Assembly: GCF_033568475.1 (NCBI RefSeq)
Contig: NC_133122.1
Location: 20,033,206 to 20,097,205, forward strand
Origin: Henckelia pumila
Lineage: Eukaryota; Streptophyta; Magnoliopsida; Lamiales; Gesneriaceae
Direction: 5' to 3'
Length of the DNA stretch: 64,000 bases
Of this stretch, positions 1 through 10,800 are shown piece by piece; position 1 is the stretch's first letter; each line of letters opens with the position of its first letter. The translations under genes were made by a program, and so were the position numbers. Below the pieces are notes generated by a model. The model saw only the letters and a program-made list of their open reading frames with translations. It had not been told where the DNA came from and ran no database searches.

Positions 1-113
1 AATCTTACAGTTGTCTTGTATTTTTTTATGCCATTATTGATGACATCTTTTACTAGTGGAGGAATCACATGTCTGCCACTTTTTTTTGACTTTATTCTCC
101 TCACATGTTTGCT

Positions 114-902
114 TTATTGTTGTCGGGGAATCTTTTGCTTTTGAAGTAGGCCCCTGTGAAAACGCATCTTCAATGGTCCTTGTCCACCTTTGCTTGTCTC
201 GGAAAAATCCTTTCGATCCATTCGGGGTCTAAAGGTTTTTCCAAATTCTGGCTCCTTTTGATTTGGGCATTCTGAGCAGATATTCTCTGACCATTGTCCA
301 ATATGAGCCATGCTACAAAATTTTCGGCGAGTTTCTTTACTCTCCGGCAGCTTGTTGTTCCACAAAAGATTTCTCTTCTTTTCAAAGAGTTCTTCCGCAA
401 AGGCTGTACTTTTCCCTGTCATTGTGTTTAACAGGAGCGATCCATTCACAGAATTATGATAAAACTTAAATGGAAACTTGACTTTGTCCATCTCAGTAAG
501 ACAGACCCAAATACCCCATGCCCTTCTGGTTTAGATCTCATTTTCCCCGAAAGTGGACACTAAGGGTATTTCTTCAGTTTTAGGATCCTTGATAAACTTG
601 TGACTATTTATATCAAGTCTCCTTAGCTTGATGAAATAAAAGGGTTCGTGTGATCCTTTCACTGTTGGTTCCGGAGCTGCACTGAAAAAGTATAACTCAA
701 GCACATCTCCTCTGGACAAATGATCGTTATTTGCCCATGTTTCTTGGACTGCTTCCTGAATCCATTTCGGTAACTGTGATATCTCCGGAAAGCTTGGTGA
801 CGTTGTATAAACTGAGGCCAAGGCTCCAAATTCATACCAGAGCTTTACATCCTTAGGATTGACATTGTTTTTTAGCCAAACCCTTGGATATATCCCTGCC
901 AC
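114..902 (-). pseudogene. Fossil A: reading region downstream of RT, possible transactivator
   Basis: Two adjacent stretches of viral-looking coding sequence lie downstream of a TATA box on the minus strand. The first, nearer the promoter, contains aromatic-rich segments such as LWYEFGALASVY; the second has several cysteines and a histidine (residues around CSMAHIGQW and CSECP). By position, after RT and behind its own promoter, this would match the transactivator/inclusion-body gene that caulimoviruses express from a 19S-type promoter. I do not recognise the sequence itself, so the assignment rests on gene order only. It belongs to the broken element. Confidence 0.4.
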
Positions 903-1107
903 ATCAACCCTACAAGTGTTAGGGATAATTTCACTTCTTGTACTTAATTTCTCCCACCTTTGTTGATAAACCGGATGACTATAACCACCCCTTGGTTATT
1001 CCAGAACCTCTATTATAACCGATAGGGCCCTCAAGTGTATAACTCACACTATATAACTGAAGAAGGAAACTCGGAAATTCGTAATTGAAAATGAACTCTG
1101 AACGGCC

Positions 1108-1117
1108 CTATTTATAG
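1108..1117 (-). promoter_or_regulatory. TATA box of fossil A (CTATAAATAG)
   Basis: On the minus strand the sequence reads CTATAAATAG, a textbook plant/viral TATA box. The nearest palindrome copy is about 18 bp upstream, and the reading region 114-902 begins about 200 bp downstream. A start of transcription near 1080 would be expected. The layout is like the internal 19S promoter of caulimoviruses, but whether it was ever active cannot be seen. Confidence 0.65.
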
Positions 1118-1134
1118 CCAAATTTCTCGGCCAG

Positions 1135-1400
1135 GATCGGAACTTCCGATTTTGGGATCGGAGCTTCCGATCCAGCTCATTGCGTGCATGTCTGCCACGC
1201 CAGGATCGGAACTTCCGATCTACGATCGGAGCTTCCGATCTGCTCTATGACCGACACTTGTCAAAACTCGCGACTGAGTCATCGATCATTTCTGACAGCT
1301 GGGGATCGGAACTTCCGTTCCAGGATCGGAGCTTCCGTTCCGATCGGAGCTTACTATCCGGGATCGGAGCTTACTATCCGGGATCGGAACTTACTATCCG
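1135..1400. repeat. Array of nine 17-20 bp near-palindromes (GATCGGAAC/GCTTCCGATC)
   Basis: Nine copies of a GATCGGA-A/G-CTT motif sit at 1135, 1156, 1204, 1224, 1304, 1324, 1342, 1362 and 1382. The best copies (1204-1220) read GATCGGAACTTCCGATC, an exact inverted repeat of two 8-bp arms around one base. The last three copies form a 20-bp head-to-tail tandem in which the second arm is changed to TTACTATCC. The array lies between the RT/RNase H part of fossil A and a minus-strand TATA box, so it sits where an enhancer would. The motif is GC-richer than its surroundings. Function is inferred only from position. Confidence 0.9.
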
Positions 1401-1518
1401 GCCCAAAATGAAAAAGCCCAAATTTTACTTTTGAAGTCCAATAACACTCCGAAATTGGTTAAATACCAACCCTTAATCATGTTCAACATATTATTATCTT
1501 AAAATGGTTTCTGGGTTA

Positions 1519-2640
1519 CTACAATATGCATGGTATTTCCCCATCTGGAGTGATCTTGGTAAGGACCGCTGCCCACCAATCGTCACTGGCATCCGTAAAT
1601 AATACCAGATCATCTTCATCTAAGGGTATAGCCATTTTTGGGAGATTCTTACATATCTCTTTTAATTGGTTTACCCCTTTAGTATGGTCATCGGTCCATA
1701 TAAATCTAGCATCCTTTTTTAACAAAGGACTGAACACTTTTCTGTACATTGCTAAGTTGTTAATGAACATCCCTGCAAAATTAACTACTCCAAGAAAACT
1801 CTGGAGTTGTTTTACGTCTTTGAGTTTATCTGGAAAATTCTTTACCTTTTCCACAATATGGGGTTGCAGAATTATTCCAGTTTCATCAATCTCAATACCA
1901 AGGAATTCAATTTTCCTTGTTGCTATAACTGCTTTCTTTTCAGATAAGACCAGTCCTTCTTGTTTACAAATTTTAGAGAAAATCTCTAAGTGTTTAACGT
2001 GTTCGTCTATGTTTTTTGATGCTATCAGAATATCATCAATATAAACAAACATAAAGTTGAAATAATCTTTAAAAATATTATCCATCTTTTTTTGAAATAT
2101 CTGGGGTGCATTAGCCAATCCCATAGGCACAACTTCCCAAATATAGTGTCCTTGTGGAGTGGAGAAGGCTGTGAATTTCTTACTGCCTCCTTCCATTCGA
2201 ATCTGGTAAAATTCAGACTTACAATCAAATTTTGAGAACACTCTAGCATTTCGTACACAACTAATTAGGTGTTATCTACTTGGTATGAAGTACCCATCAA
2301 ACTCCAGGATTTTATTAATACCTTGGTAGTTAATAACTAGCCTGAGTTTCCCTCTTTTTATTTCACCATGATTTCTAACCAAAAAACCTGGGCTGTTATA
2401 TGGTGAAACTCCTTCTTTGATTAAACTAAGGTCCAAATGTTCCTTGATAATCATTCTCATATCCTTTTGATCTGTTATGTTCATCGGGATAGGCATATAT
2501 CTGACGAATTTATACTCTTTGCCTTCCTTTAGAGTAAGACTGGCTTTGATTTGATTTCTATCCCACCATGCCAAAGGATGCTCGTTGTAGCTTTCTTTGA
2601 GTCTCTTTTTGACATCTTCAAGGGATACCTTATTTTCTAA
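1519..2640 (-). pseudogene. Fossil A: reverse transcriptase and start of RNase H
   Basis: Conserved RT blocks are readable on the minus strand: NSPGFLVRNH near the N-terminal side, KFDCKSEFYQIRM, PMGLANAPQIFQKKMD, and the catalytic FVYIDDILIAS. An RNase H start (LFTDASDDWWAAVL) follows. The combination is typical of Caulimoviridae, with similarity to badna/tungrovirus-type RTs (VPMGLANAP, TAFSTPQGHY). The RNase H is incomplete at the low-coordinate side, where the promoter block follows. Part of the broken element. Confidence 0.88.
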
Positions 2641-3510
2641 CTATATATCTCTGTGATTTAGAGTTACCTTGAAAAGCTCCATATCCTCTATTTGGAGTTC
2701 TTGTTCTGTTGTTATTTTCAACATGGTTTCTCCAAACCTTCTTGGATCTTTCATCTTTGGGTGAAAAAGTTGTCCTTTATCACCACGCTGGCTGCGAAAT
2801 ATTATCGGCAATTGTCGATAAAAAGCAACCTTGAGTCTTTGAACTATAATTTTATGATCACAAATTGTAGTGAACATAAGTTTTCTTGACTCATTGTCTT
2901 GTGTGTACTTCTTAAACATTTGTAAAAAGTTATTTCCTAACAGGATATTAGCTCATGTATCATGGAAATAGATTGGTGGTGTTTTTACCTTGTACCAAGG
3001 TGTTTGACCTGCACCTCCCATAAGGATCTCTGCTTGTTTTATTCCTTTGCAAAGAATTAAAATTCTTCGAGATAAATCTCGTCCCGCAATTTTTGGCATT
3101 TCTTCTTCACATTCTTCAGGGAAGACTCCTCTTTTTGCTGTACAAATTCCTGCTCCCGAGTCAATATAAGCTGCAAAGTACTCAGCCTTATATTGTTCAT
3201 ACAACATCTCTATCGGAATGTATATGGAGAAAGGACTTGTTGTCATTTTTTAAAGAGATTACTAAATGGCCCCGCCATTTTTAACAGACTGTGTTGTAAT
3301 TCAGTAATCCGATTAAGACTATTTACCTTTAGTTTTTCTAAGGCCTCAGAAGGTAGAGTATGGTTACACATTTCTACTTCTTCAATGCGTTCTAGTAAAT
3401 CATGTTCATGACTTACTAATTTCAGCAGTGGCTTCTTCCTCTGTTTATGAACAGAGTTTTCGAATCTGATTAAGGGATTGTCCCTTATCCAATTCTCTTG
3501 GTTTTCCATT
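2641..3510 (-). pseudogene. Fossil A: aspartic protease region
   Basis: The minus strand contains AAYIDSGAGICTA at roughly 3160-3190, the D-S/T-G-A active-site motif of retroviral-type aspartic proteases, in the expected place between the movement protein and RT. Sequence on either side (2641-2919 and 3243-3509) reads as viral polyprotein of no named domain. In caulimovirids this protease would process the capsid and polymerase precursors. Confidence 0.65.
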
Positions 3511-3521
3511 TCGTAGAATTC

Positions 3522-4540
3522 TTATTGAATCCTCCAAGTCTTTTCTTTTGCCATGAACTCTATTCCCTTTTCAAGGCGTTTCCATGGTTTATGGTCCTCC
3601 AGAAATTCTAGACCAAGAATGAGCTGATCTATTACTTTTCCTGAAATTCCCCAGATTTGAACTTCCAATTCTCCAATATTTATCACTCCTTGGTAAGTTT
3701 CTTTTTCCTGTTGTTCCAAATAGTAAATCGAGTTACAAGGGAACTGGTTCCGATGACTTGTAATTTCGAATACTATTTTCACTTCTTTCCATCCTTCTGG
3801 AGATCTAATTTTTCCTATTATAAAAAACTCTTTTTCTTCTAGTGGAATTTCTTGAATAGGAGATTTGTCCCATCTCTTGCTTGTCATTCTGTCTCCTTGG
3901 AAAGATAACCTTCGGGGTTCTATTTTAAGGTCTCTGTATAGAACCGGTCTGTCTTGAATTTGAATGTCTGTTTTCTGAATTAAAGGAAACTCGATTCTTT
4001 CCGGGTATATTGCTTGAGCAACTTTTCCAAAGAACTCTGGAATTTCAATGAACTCATTTCTAATAAATAATTCAGAATGGTGAGTATTAGAAAGAGCATA
4101 TGAAATTTGATACGTAATAGAATATGACCTATTACCTTCCTTCATTAGTCTTTTTTTCTTGAAGTTTTGATGCAACGTCAAGGCTCGACTAAAATCTCTA
4201 TCAGCTAAATTGTAGGATATTCTTGGATAAATAACTCCTACAATTTTTCCTGCACACAAATTTCCCGAGATAGTTCATAGAACCGCATCTTGTATATTCC
4301 CCATTCTTTTATCGCATACTACGATATCTATGGGTGAATCTATTCCCTCTTTAAAAGTAGCTTTGATCATAATCTGGATTGCTCCAATATGAATCCAAGA
4401 CATTGTCTTTGCTACTTCTGCTTTTAATTTCTGTAATTCCTCTCGAATTTCTTCAAAGGGAATTAACTGCATCTCAATTTGATTGCTGGTTAATTCCATA
4501 GGGATCGCCATTTCCCTTTTGGATACCTTATAAATCAAAT
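3522..4540 (-). pseudogene. Fossil A: 30K-superfamily movement protein
   Basis: The minus strand shows WIHIGAIQIMIKATFKEG followed by SPIDIVVCDKRM, then GVIYPRISYNLADRDFSRAL about forty residues on. This is the conserved core of caulimovirid movement proteins, which form tubules through plasmodesmata. A long C-terminal part (to about 3522) includes LILGLEFLEDHKPW. The presence of this gene is the strongest evidence that the element is a virus rather than a retrotransposon. It lies after the capsid, not before it. Confidence 0.85.
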
Positions 4541-4559
4541 TATGTCTTCTTTGTCTTAG

Positions 4560-5850
4560 CCCTAGGTTTTTTCTAAGACTCTTTCAACTTGTCCTGCCGA
4601 AAATCCTTGGTACTTTTGTAATGTTGGATTTTCTCTCATAATCCTTTGGACCATATTATGAGATATCGTGGTTTGAATAAAGAACCCAGCCAAACTTTCA
4701 TGTGTTTCATGCCGAAACACTTCCTCTTTACTCTGATTCTGATTCTGATTCATCCTCAGAAACTTTTCGACTAAACAATATCTCTTCTTCGTATATGCTT
4801 TCATCTGAGAGGATATCCTCAAATTGATATACTTGGACTAGATCTTGAAAGAAGACTGCATCATCCATATCTGGTGTTGCTTCAAAGAGTTTAACTCTTT
4901 TTTCTCGTTTTCTGGACAATTTGTAGATGTATGTCCTCTTGCTCCACATGTCCAGCAGTTGCAATCCTTGAAACTTTCACTTGCTCTTGTATGAGTTCTT
5001 CTGAAAGTTCTTCTTGATGGTGTTCTTTCCCTGCTTTGTGATGAGTCTGTTGTTGGGGATGTTTTTGTAGGTACACTTCTTCTACCCGATCTATAGGATC
5101 TGGCCTTTTGTTTGGACCAAAATGTTCTTGGTTTCCAAGAACTTTTCATTCTTTTATTATAGGGATTATTTCTGAATTTCTTTCTTTTAAATCCCTGTGA
5201 TCTATTTCCAATGATCGTTGGAAGATCATTTTCTCTACAACACAAATGTGTACGCTTATCTATACCCCTTATTTTCTTGTAGTTCTTCTGTAATGCTGCC
5301 ATATGGCACCATTCTGCTAATTTTCCTTTAAAAAAGGACGCATGTCTTGCCAATGTATCAAGATTACCTGGAACATATTTTTTGATCAACGTTTCTCTCC
5401 AGGGACTTGGCATTTTTGCAAAAAATAGCTGAATAGCTATATTTTCCTCGACTCATGAATTCCATCTGTATTTAGTGAATAACATAATGTATTCATAAAC
5501 TAAATATATATCATGTAACTCGAGGCTATAAAGAGTTTGAGTATATCTTCTCTTTTTCTCTGTCCCTTGATTATTGAAATAATCTACCCCTATGAATTGT
5601 GCTTTAAATAGGGTGGTCATTCTTTCTCCAATCTCGCTGAGGGATTCTCCTGCTAAGATTGATTCCTTAGTTTCTGGCATAGTCATCTCCCATGCGATCT
5701 TAACAGATCCCATTAGACTCATTTCTAGAAGTTTAATGAATCTTTCTTTATTGAGATCTAATGTCCCTGCTGCTATTCTCATAGCTGACGTCCAATCATC
5801 TGTAAGATCTTCTCTGTTTTTGAAGTCCAAAACATCAAGGTTTAACATAA
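4560..5850 (-). pseudogene. Fossil A: capsid protein with zinc knuckle
   Basis: The capsid-like core (about 5453-5850) is followed by a lysine/arginine-rich stretch and a CCHC knuckle, CWTCGARGHTSTNCP, fitting C-X2-C-X4-H-X4-C, near 4935-4980. An acidic serine/glutamate-rich tail (SEDESESESE) follows, as is usual at the ends of caulimovirid capsid precursors. The knuckle and basic arm bind the pregenomic RNA during packaging. Confidence 0.75.
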
Positions 5851-5887
5851 CACCATAAGGATATATTGGATCTAAAACAGTTTTTCC

Positions 5888-6631
5888 TTAAGGAGTTTGA
5901 TGGAGTGGGATTTTATTCCTTCTTGATCTGGTTCCTGCTGGATGTGATTTTTCTCCAACCTGGAACTCACTATGCGGTTCTTCTGTTTTAACCACATATC
6001 TTGGGGGATTCCCTATGAGTTGTTCACCCTCAGGGGAATTCATTTTTAGATCTACTACTTTGAGATTCGCAAATGAATCTGCAAGATCTTGTAGATCCTC
6101 GAGATTTAATCTTTTTAAAGTAGTCATTAGATAGTGTTTTTCTCTGATACTGCTTTTATAAGATTAATCATCATTTCATCATTGGTTAAAGGTTTTTGAA
6201 CCATTTTGGTTTTACCTTTCTGATGTAGCAAAGGTTCGGTACCAAATGAGAGTGGTAACCTTCCTCCTGTATTTCCTTTTCTAAAACCCGAAGTGTTTTC
6301 TAGATTTATGATTTTATTTTGAAGATCCTTTAGAGTTCCAAGAATTTCTTCTTGTTTCTTAAGGATTTCCTCAATTTGCCGAGGTATTTCATACAGCTGA
6401 TTGCTGTAATATTGTACCGTATTTTGAATTTCTCTAAGATCTCCGGAGAGTTTAGAGAAATCTGGGATAATCTCTAAAAATTGAGAGTTAGAAATCATTT
6501 TTCTTTATCTCTTCAAAATTAAGAGCATTAATCACAACCTGTTGTAAGTAATCTATTGTGAATAGATTAACTTGTTTATAGGATTTCATATGAATAAAAT
6601 CCTCTTGATTCAAACCTTCGTTTGAAGTCAT
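5888..6631 (-). pseudogene. Fossil A: small leader frames and coiled-coil protein
   Basis: Just after the primer site come a short reading frame (about 6488-6631, 47 residues), a coiled-coil protein (about 6127-6498, with a heptad-like stretch IEEILKKQEEILGTLKDLQ) and an acidic segment (5888-6127) that leads into the capsid. The small frames overlap by a few bases, the tight packing usual for caulimovirids that use leaky scanning or reinitiation. The coiled-coil protein recalls virion-associated proteins (caulimovirus ORF III, badnavirus ORF II), but the resemblance is structural only. Confidence 0.55.
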
Positions 6632-6708
6632 CTTTTGTAAAAATCTTCTCCTCAACAAAGAAAAGCATAAATTAACGAATAATATTACGTCTGAATAATT
6701 AACCTAAA

Positions 6709-6720
6709 GCTCTCATACCA
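6709..6720 (-). other. tRNA-Met primer-binding site of fossil A
   Basis: The minus strand reads TGGTATGAGAGC, one base away from the plant tRNA-Met-i complement TGGTATCAGAGC used by Caulimoviridae to prime reverse transcription. It lies about 80 bp upstream of the first reading frame, as expected. It sets the conventional genome start of the fossil. Confidence 0.8.
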
Positions 6721-6722
6721 TT

Positions 6723-6967
6723 TTTTCGCATAATTCTTTATACTGCAAATGAGCACAAAATCTCCAGATTCAAGCATAAAACCTTTATAAGTTAAGCATA
6801 GAACCTATAGATTTCAAGCATATATTAGCATAAATCCAGCACAAAAATTAAATATTAAAATATTCAAGTTTGGTGGTCCTAGGGAGTTATAGTAAAAAAT
6901 CTTTTGCCTAGGGAGTTATAATAAAGTTAGGAAGAGTATTAGGGATTTTAGGACAATTCACTCTATT

Positions 6968-7008
<41 letters not shown>

Positions 7009-7770
7009 ACATTTCAAGCTAATCCGAGAGGTTCCATGTTTTCTGTTTCGTCCAAAACTTCGTTTTTTTAGGACCGTTCTTTGTTTTTGCTACATTGTTA
7101 TATGTAATATATATGGATGATATCTCTCATGTTGGGAATATGTTTCACAAACTTTTTATTGGTACATATCAATATGACGTTTCTCATGTTTTTTTTCCAC
7201 ATAGTTATTTAAATGTAGAAATGCTACTTCTATATTTTTGTCCTTAGGTAGGAAAATGAGATTTTTTTTGAGCGGAGGAAAATGACATTTTTATATTTTT
7301 AAAATTTCAGCATTTATCCATATTTTTTTGAAAATCAAAACATGTACAATTACACAAGACGTGCATTCAAATAGTAGTATCATGCATAATTGACCCATAA
7401 TTGTAACTTTTTGACAAATAATTTTTTACATGATTAAAATTATTGTGTCATGTTTTTTTTAAAAAAATTCAGTGTCATATGTTTTTTTAAAAAATATCAT
7501 ATCAATATATTTGTGTGGCATAATATATAGTTAATTAGCTTATGAACTTTTTAATTTTGTTTGAAAATAGGATTGAATGGTTTGTCAAAAAAACAAAAAG
7601 GATTGAATGGTGAACCAAAAGGAGTCTATGTGCATCAATACTTTGTTCTCGAATGATCTAATAAGACTAATGGAATTTCTACTCGATACTCGTAAGCAGT
7701 GACGACTGACGGAATCTAAACTATTGCATTCATACGATCAAACGAAGTTTGTTGTTCTATATGGACCCGA
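6723..7770. other. AT-rich spacer with (TA)n microsatellite
   Basis: No gene is seen. The stretch holds a (TA)n tract at 6974-7004, T-rich runs, and the upstream region of the GST gene. A 20-bp phrase around 7570-7610 (aggattgaatggt) is present twice. Confidence 0.7.
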
Positions 7771-7780
7771 TTACGTTCAA

Positions 7781-7788
7781 TATAAAGG
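7781..7788 (+). promoter_or_regulatory. Likely TATA box of the GST gene
   Basis: TATAAAGG lies 72 bp upstream of the ATG at 7860, which leaves room for a 5' leader of about 45 nt. It is the only good TATA match close to the start. Confidence 0.5.
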
Positions 7789-7859
7789 CTTCAATGCTCC
7801 AGTAGGCATCTTCAGATTTCAGAATCATTACTTAGCTTTTGAATTCGAAGAAAGCATTA

Positions 7860-10800
7860 ATGGCTGCTACGTAAGCTCCTTTTTTTTCTTTTTTTTTTTC
7901 TTGGCTTTTTGTTTGAGATCATGTTGTTTTCCTCGGATTCTGAAAAATCAGCTTGTTCTTCTGGCTTCTAACTTTTTTGCGGATTTCTTTGGCAGCGTAT
8001 GCTGGATTGTTCTGAGTTTTGTATTATTTTGATGTGGTTCTGGATTGTTTCACTCGTTTGAAGTGATGACGTAATTTTTGTTTGTGAAATTGCAGCGCCG
8101 TGTTTGAGGTTCTTCCTCCGATTTTGGATTCGACTTCCGATCCGCCGCCTCTCTTTGATGGAACAACTAGGTATTTTTATGCTTGAATTGGGTTTTACTG
8201 CATGATTACTAATGTGTGTGCCATTTTTTTTTAAGGAAAATGATTTTTCTGATGTCGAATGATTTGAATTTTGTTTTGTTTTCTGAAGGTTGTATATCAG
8301 TGACATTTGTCCATATGCTCAGCGTGTGTGGATTGTCAGGAACTATAAGGTGTGCCTTTTAGTTTTTGACAGTTTTTGTTGCCGCTTCTTGTTTCATATT
8401 TTGGAGAGTAGCAAAGTGTTTCCGTTTTATTGTATGTCCACGGTTAAATTTAAGCTGAAATCTATGCATTTGGGTGACTAGTTTTATGTGCGTTTTGTTG
8501 GTTTTGGCCTTTTGGGTTAACTGGAAAATAAATTGTTGTACAAGGGTATGGATGTGTCGTCATTTGATCCATTATGTTGGTAGATCTTGACAGCATTTTC
8601 GATTTGATCAATTGCTAGTTGAATTGGGCGTGTTCTTATGCCCCCAAAATGATATATTGCAGGGTTTACAAGATGAAGTGAAGTTGGTTCCGATTGACCT
8701 CCAGAACAGGCCTGCTTGGTACAAGGAGAAAGTCTACCCAGGAAACAAGGTATCCATTCTTGATGGTGCTGGTATTCATTTTTTTTACTCGTATCTGAAT
8801 TTAGTTTTTTTTATCCCTTAGTTTTGATATTCAACGATGTGAAATGCACTCTTTCTATGTGTCTAATAGGAGTGCAAATGAGCCGAGCTACTCGTGAGCC
8901 GCTCGTGAGTAGCTCGGTCAAAGCTCGACTCAAGCTCGATTTGACCGAGCATACAATCGAACTCGGGCTTTAAATCTATGTGCTCGAGTTGCTTGCGACC
9001 TACTCGATAAGACACATATATGTAAAAAAAATATATCATATATATATATATATATATAATTTTCAAGCTCGAGCTCGAGTACTCGAACTATAGACGAGAA
9101 CGAGCTCGAGCTTGAGTAGTAAAATATGAGTTGAGCTCGATTAGTATGCTACTCGAGCTCGGCTCGGCTCGAATGCACCCATAGTGTCTAAACTGATTCT
9201 TTTGAAATCAAGAACCTTCCTCCCCCAAAAAGAGAGAGAAGGAAAAGAATTTCAAGCCAGTGCCAATAACATGGTTTGCATGCCCACAGTATTAGTATGA
9301 TCTAAATTCAAAAAGTTTCTCTTCAAAATCCAATATAAATAGCTGTGATTATTATATTTGTTGTTATTATTGTTGCTGCTGCTGAATTTTCTCATGATTT
9401 GCATGATAAATGTTGAACAAGTGGATATTAACTACTGTAGGATGGTAATGGACTTATTCGTTAGTCAAGGCACTGGATGCTCCATTGCTCATACTTTCCT
9501 CATTTCTCTGCTGTAGGTTCCATCATTAGAACATAATGGCAAAGTCATTGGAGAGAGCCTAGATTTGGTTAAGTACGTCGATAGAAATTTTGAAGGACCG
9601 GCTCTGCTGCCTGATGTAAGATATGATTTTTAGTTCTCCTTTTCTGAATGTGGTTTTTTGTTTCTTCCATTGTATTTTTATATAAATAAATCTTAATGTG
9701 AGGGCCCACAGGATCCAGCCAAACAGAAATTTGCTGAGGAGTTGATAGCCTATAGTGATACATTCATAAACAATGTGTATACATCATTCAGAGGAGACGC
9801 CGTCAAAGAATCTGGTATTGTTGTAGTCTCTCATTTTCTTACTCCATAAGTCTGTGCATCATGATATTGATCGGTTTAAAATTTTGTGAATTTTTTTTGT
9901 TACACAGCTGCTGGATTTGATTACCTGGAAACTGCCCTTCATAAGTTTGATGATGGATCATTCTTCCTTGGACAATTCAGTCAGGTAATTGATTTTTCAT
10001 CCCATGATTCACCTCCTGACCATTGTTCCCCCGGCATATAATGTATTGAACCGTAACAAAAAAGAGAGAATCTTAGAAAATTCTATAGAACTTCTGGATA
10101 TAATTTGGAGTTGGTTTTGGATAATGGTAAATAATGTGATTGGTTATATTAGATGCTGTGTGATGATTGCTAGAGAAAGTAGTGTGACAAAAGGGTGATC
10201 ATAATTTCACAAAAAAGATATTTCAGATTCAAAATGACGCGTGTTTTCCCAAAATATGGAACTATTTTTCATGATAAAGGATAAGTTGGAATGTGTTATT
10301 TGAAATGCTAAAACTCCTTCGGATGACCTACTATTTTTTTAACATGCCACATGAGTAGATCTTTAGCTTGGATTTGTCTAATTAATGTCAATCAATGTGC
10401 AGGTAGATGCTGTTTATGCTCCATTTCTGGAAAGGTTTCACATCATTTTCCAAGAGATATTCAAACACGACATTACATCTGGCAGGCCAAAACTTGCAGC
10501 ATGGATTGAGGTATTTGACCCATTCATTAGTGAAAGGTTTTGATGCTAAAACATGCACTGTTCTCTCGAATCGTCTTATACCTGGAGGTGTTTCAGTAGT
10601 TATCGAAATAGTTGCTTGCACTATGAACAGTTGACAGCCTCCTTAGATGTGGTGTTGGATTATTTTGCTGTTTCACTCGTTGGAGGTGTAGATGTCACTT
10701 GGCGTGTAAAGATTAGAATGCATATTGCTGTTGGAGTTCTATTTTTACAGCCAATGACATTGTTATTTCGTTATTAGGATCCCATGCTTTGGTTTTTGCT

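Larger units (their letters stand above)
1..6720 (-). mobile_element. Endogenous pararetrovirus fossil A (Caulimoviridae)
   Basis: Read on the minus strand, the segment starts with a tRNA-Met primer-binding site and carries, in order, small leader reading frames with a coiled-coil protein, a capsid region with a zinc knuckle, a 30K-type movement protein, an aspartic protease, reverse transcriptase with the start of RNase H, a promoter-like block, and a further reading region that leaves the window at base 1. The movement protein together with a pararetroviral RT identifies Caulimoviridae rather than an LTR retrotransposon, and no LTRs are seen. Capsid before movement protein is the order I recall for cavemo- and solendoviruses; badnaviruses put the movement protein first. 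The RT itself looks more badna/tungro-like to me, so the genus is open. It is broken, with roughly half a dozen or more lesions, and is a fossil. There are no paired repeats with which to date it; its still readable domains suggest moderate age. Confidence 0.9.

Noticed and set aside
1135-1400. CRISPR-like array
   Set aside because: Spacing is irregular, repeats are dyads, and the context is a plant genome with a fossil virus.
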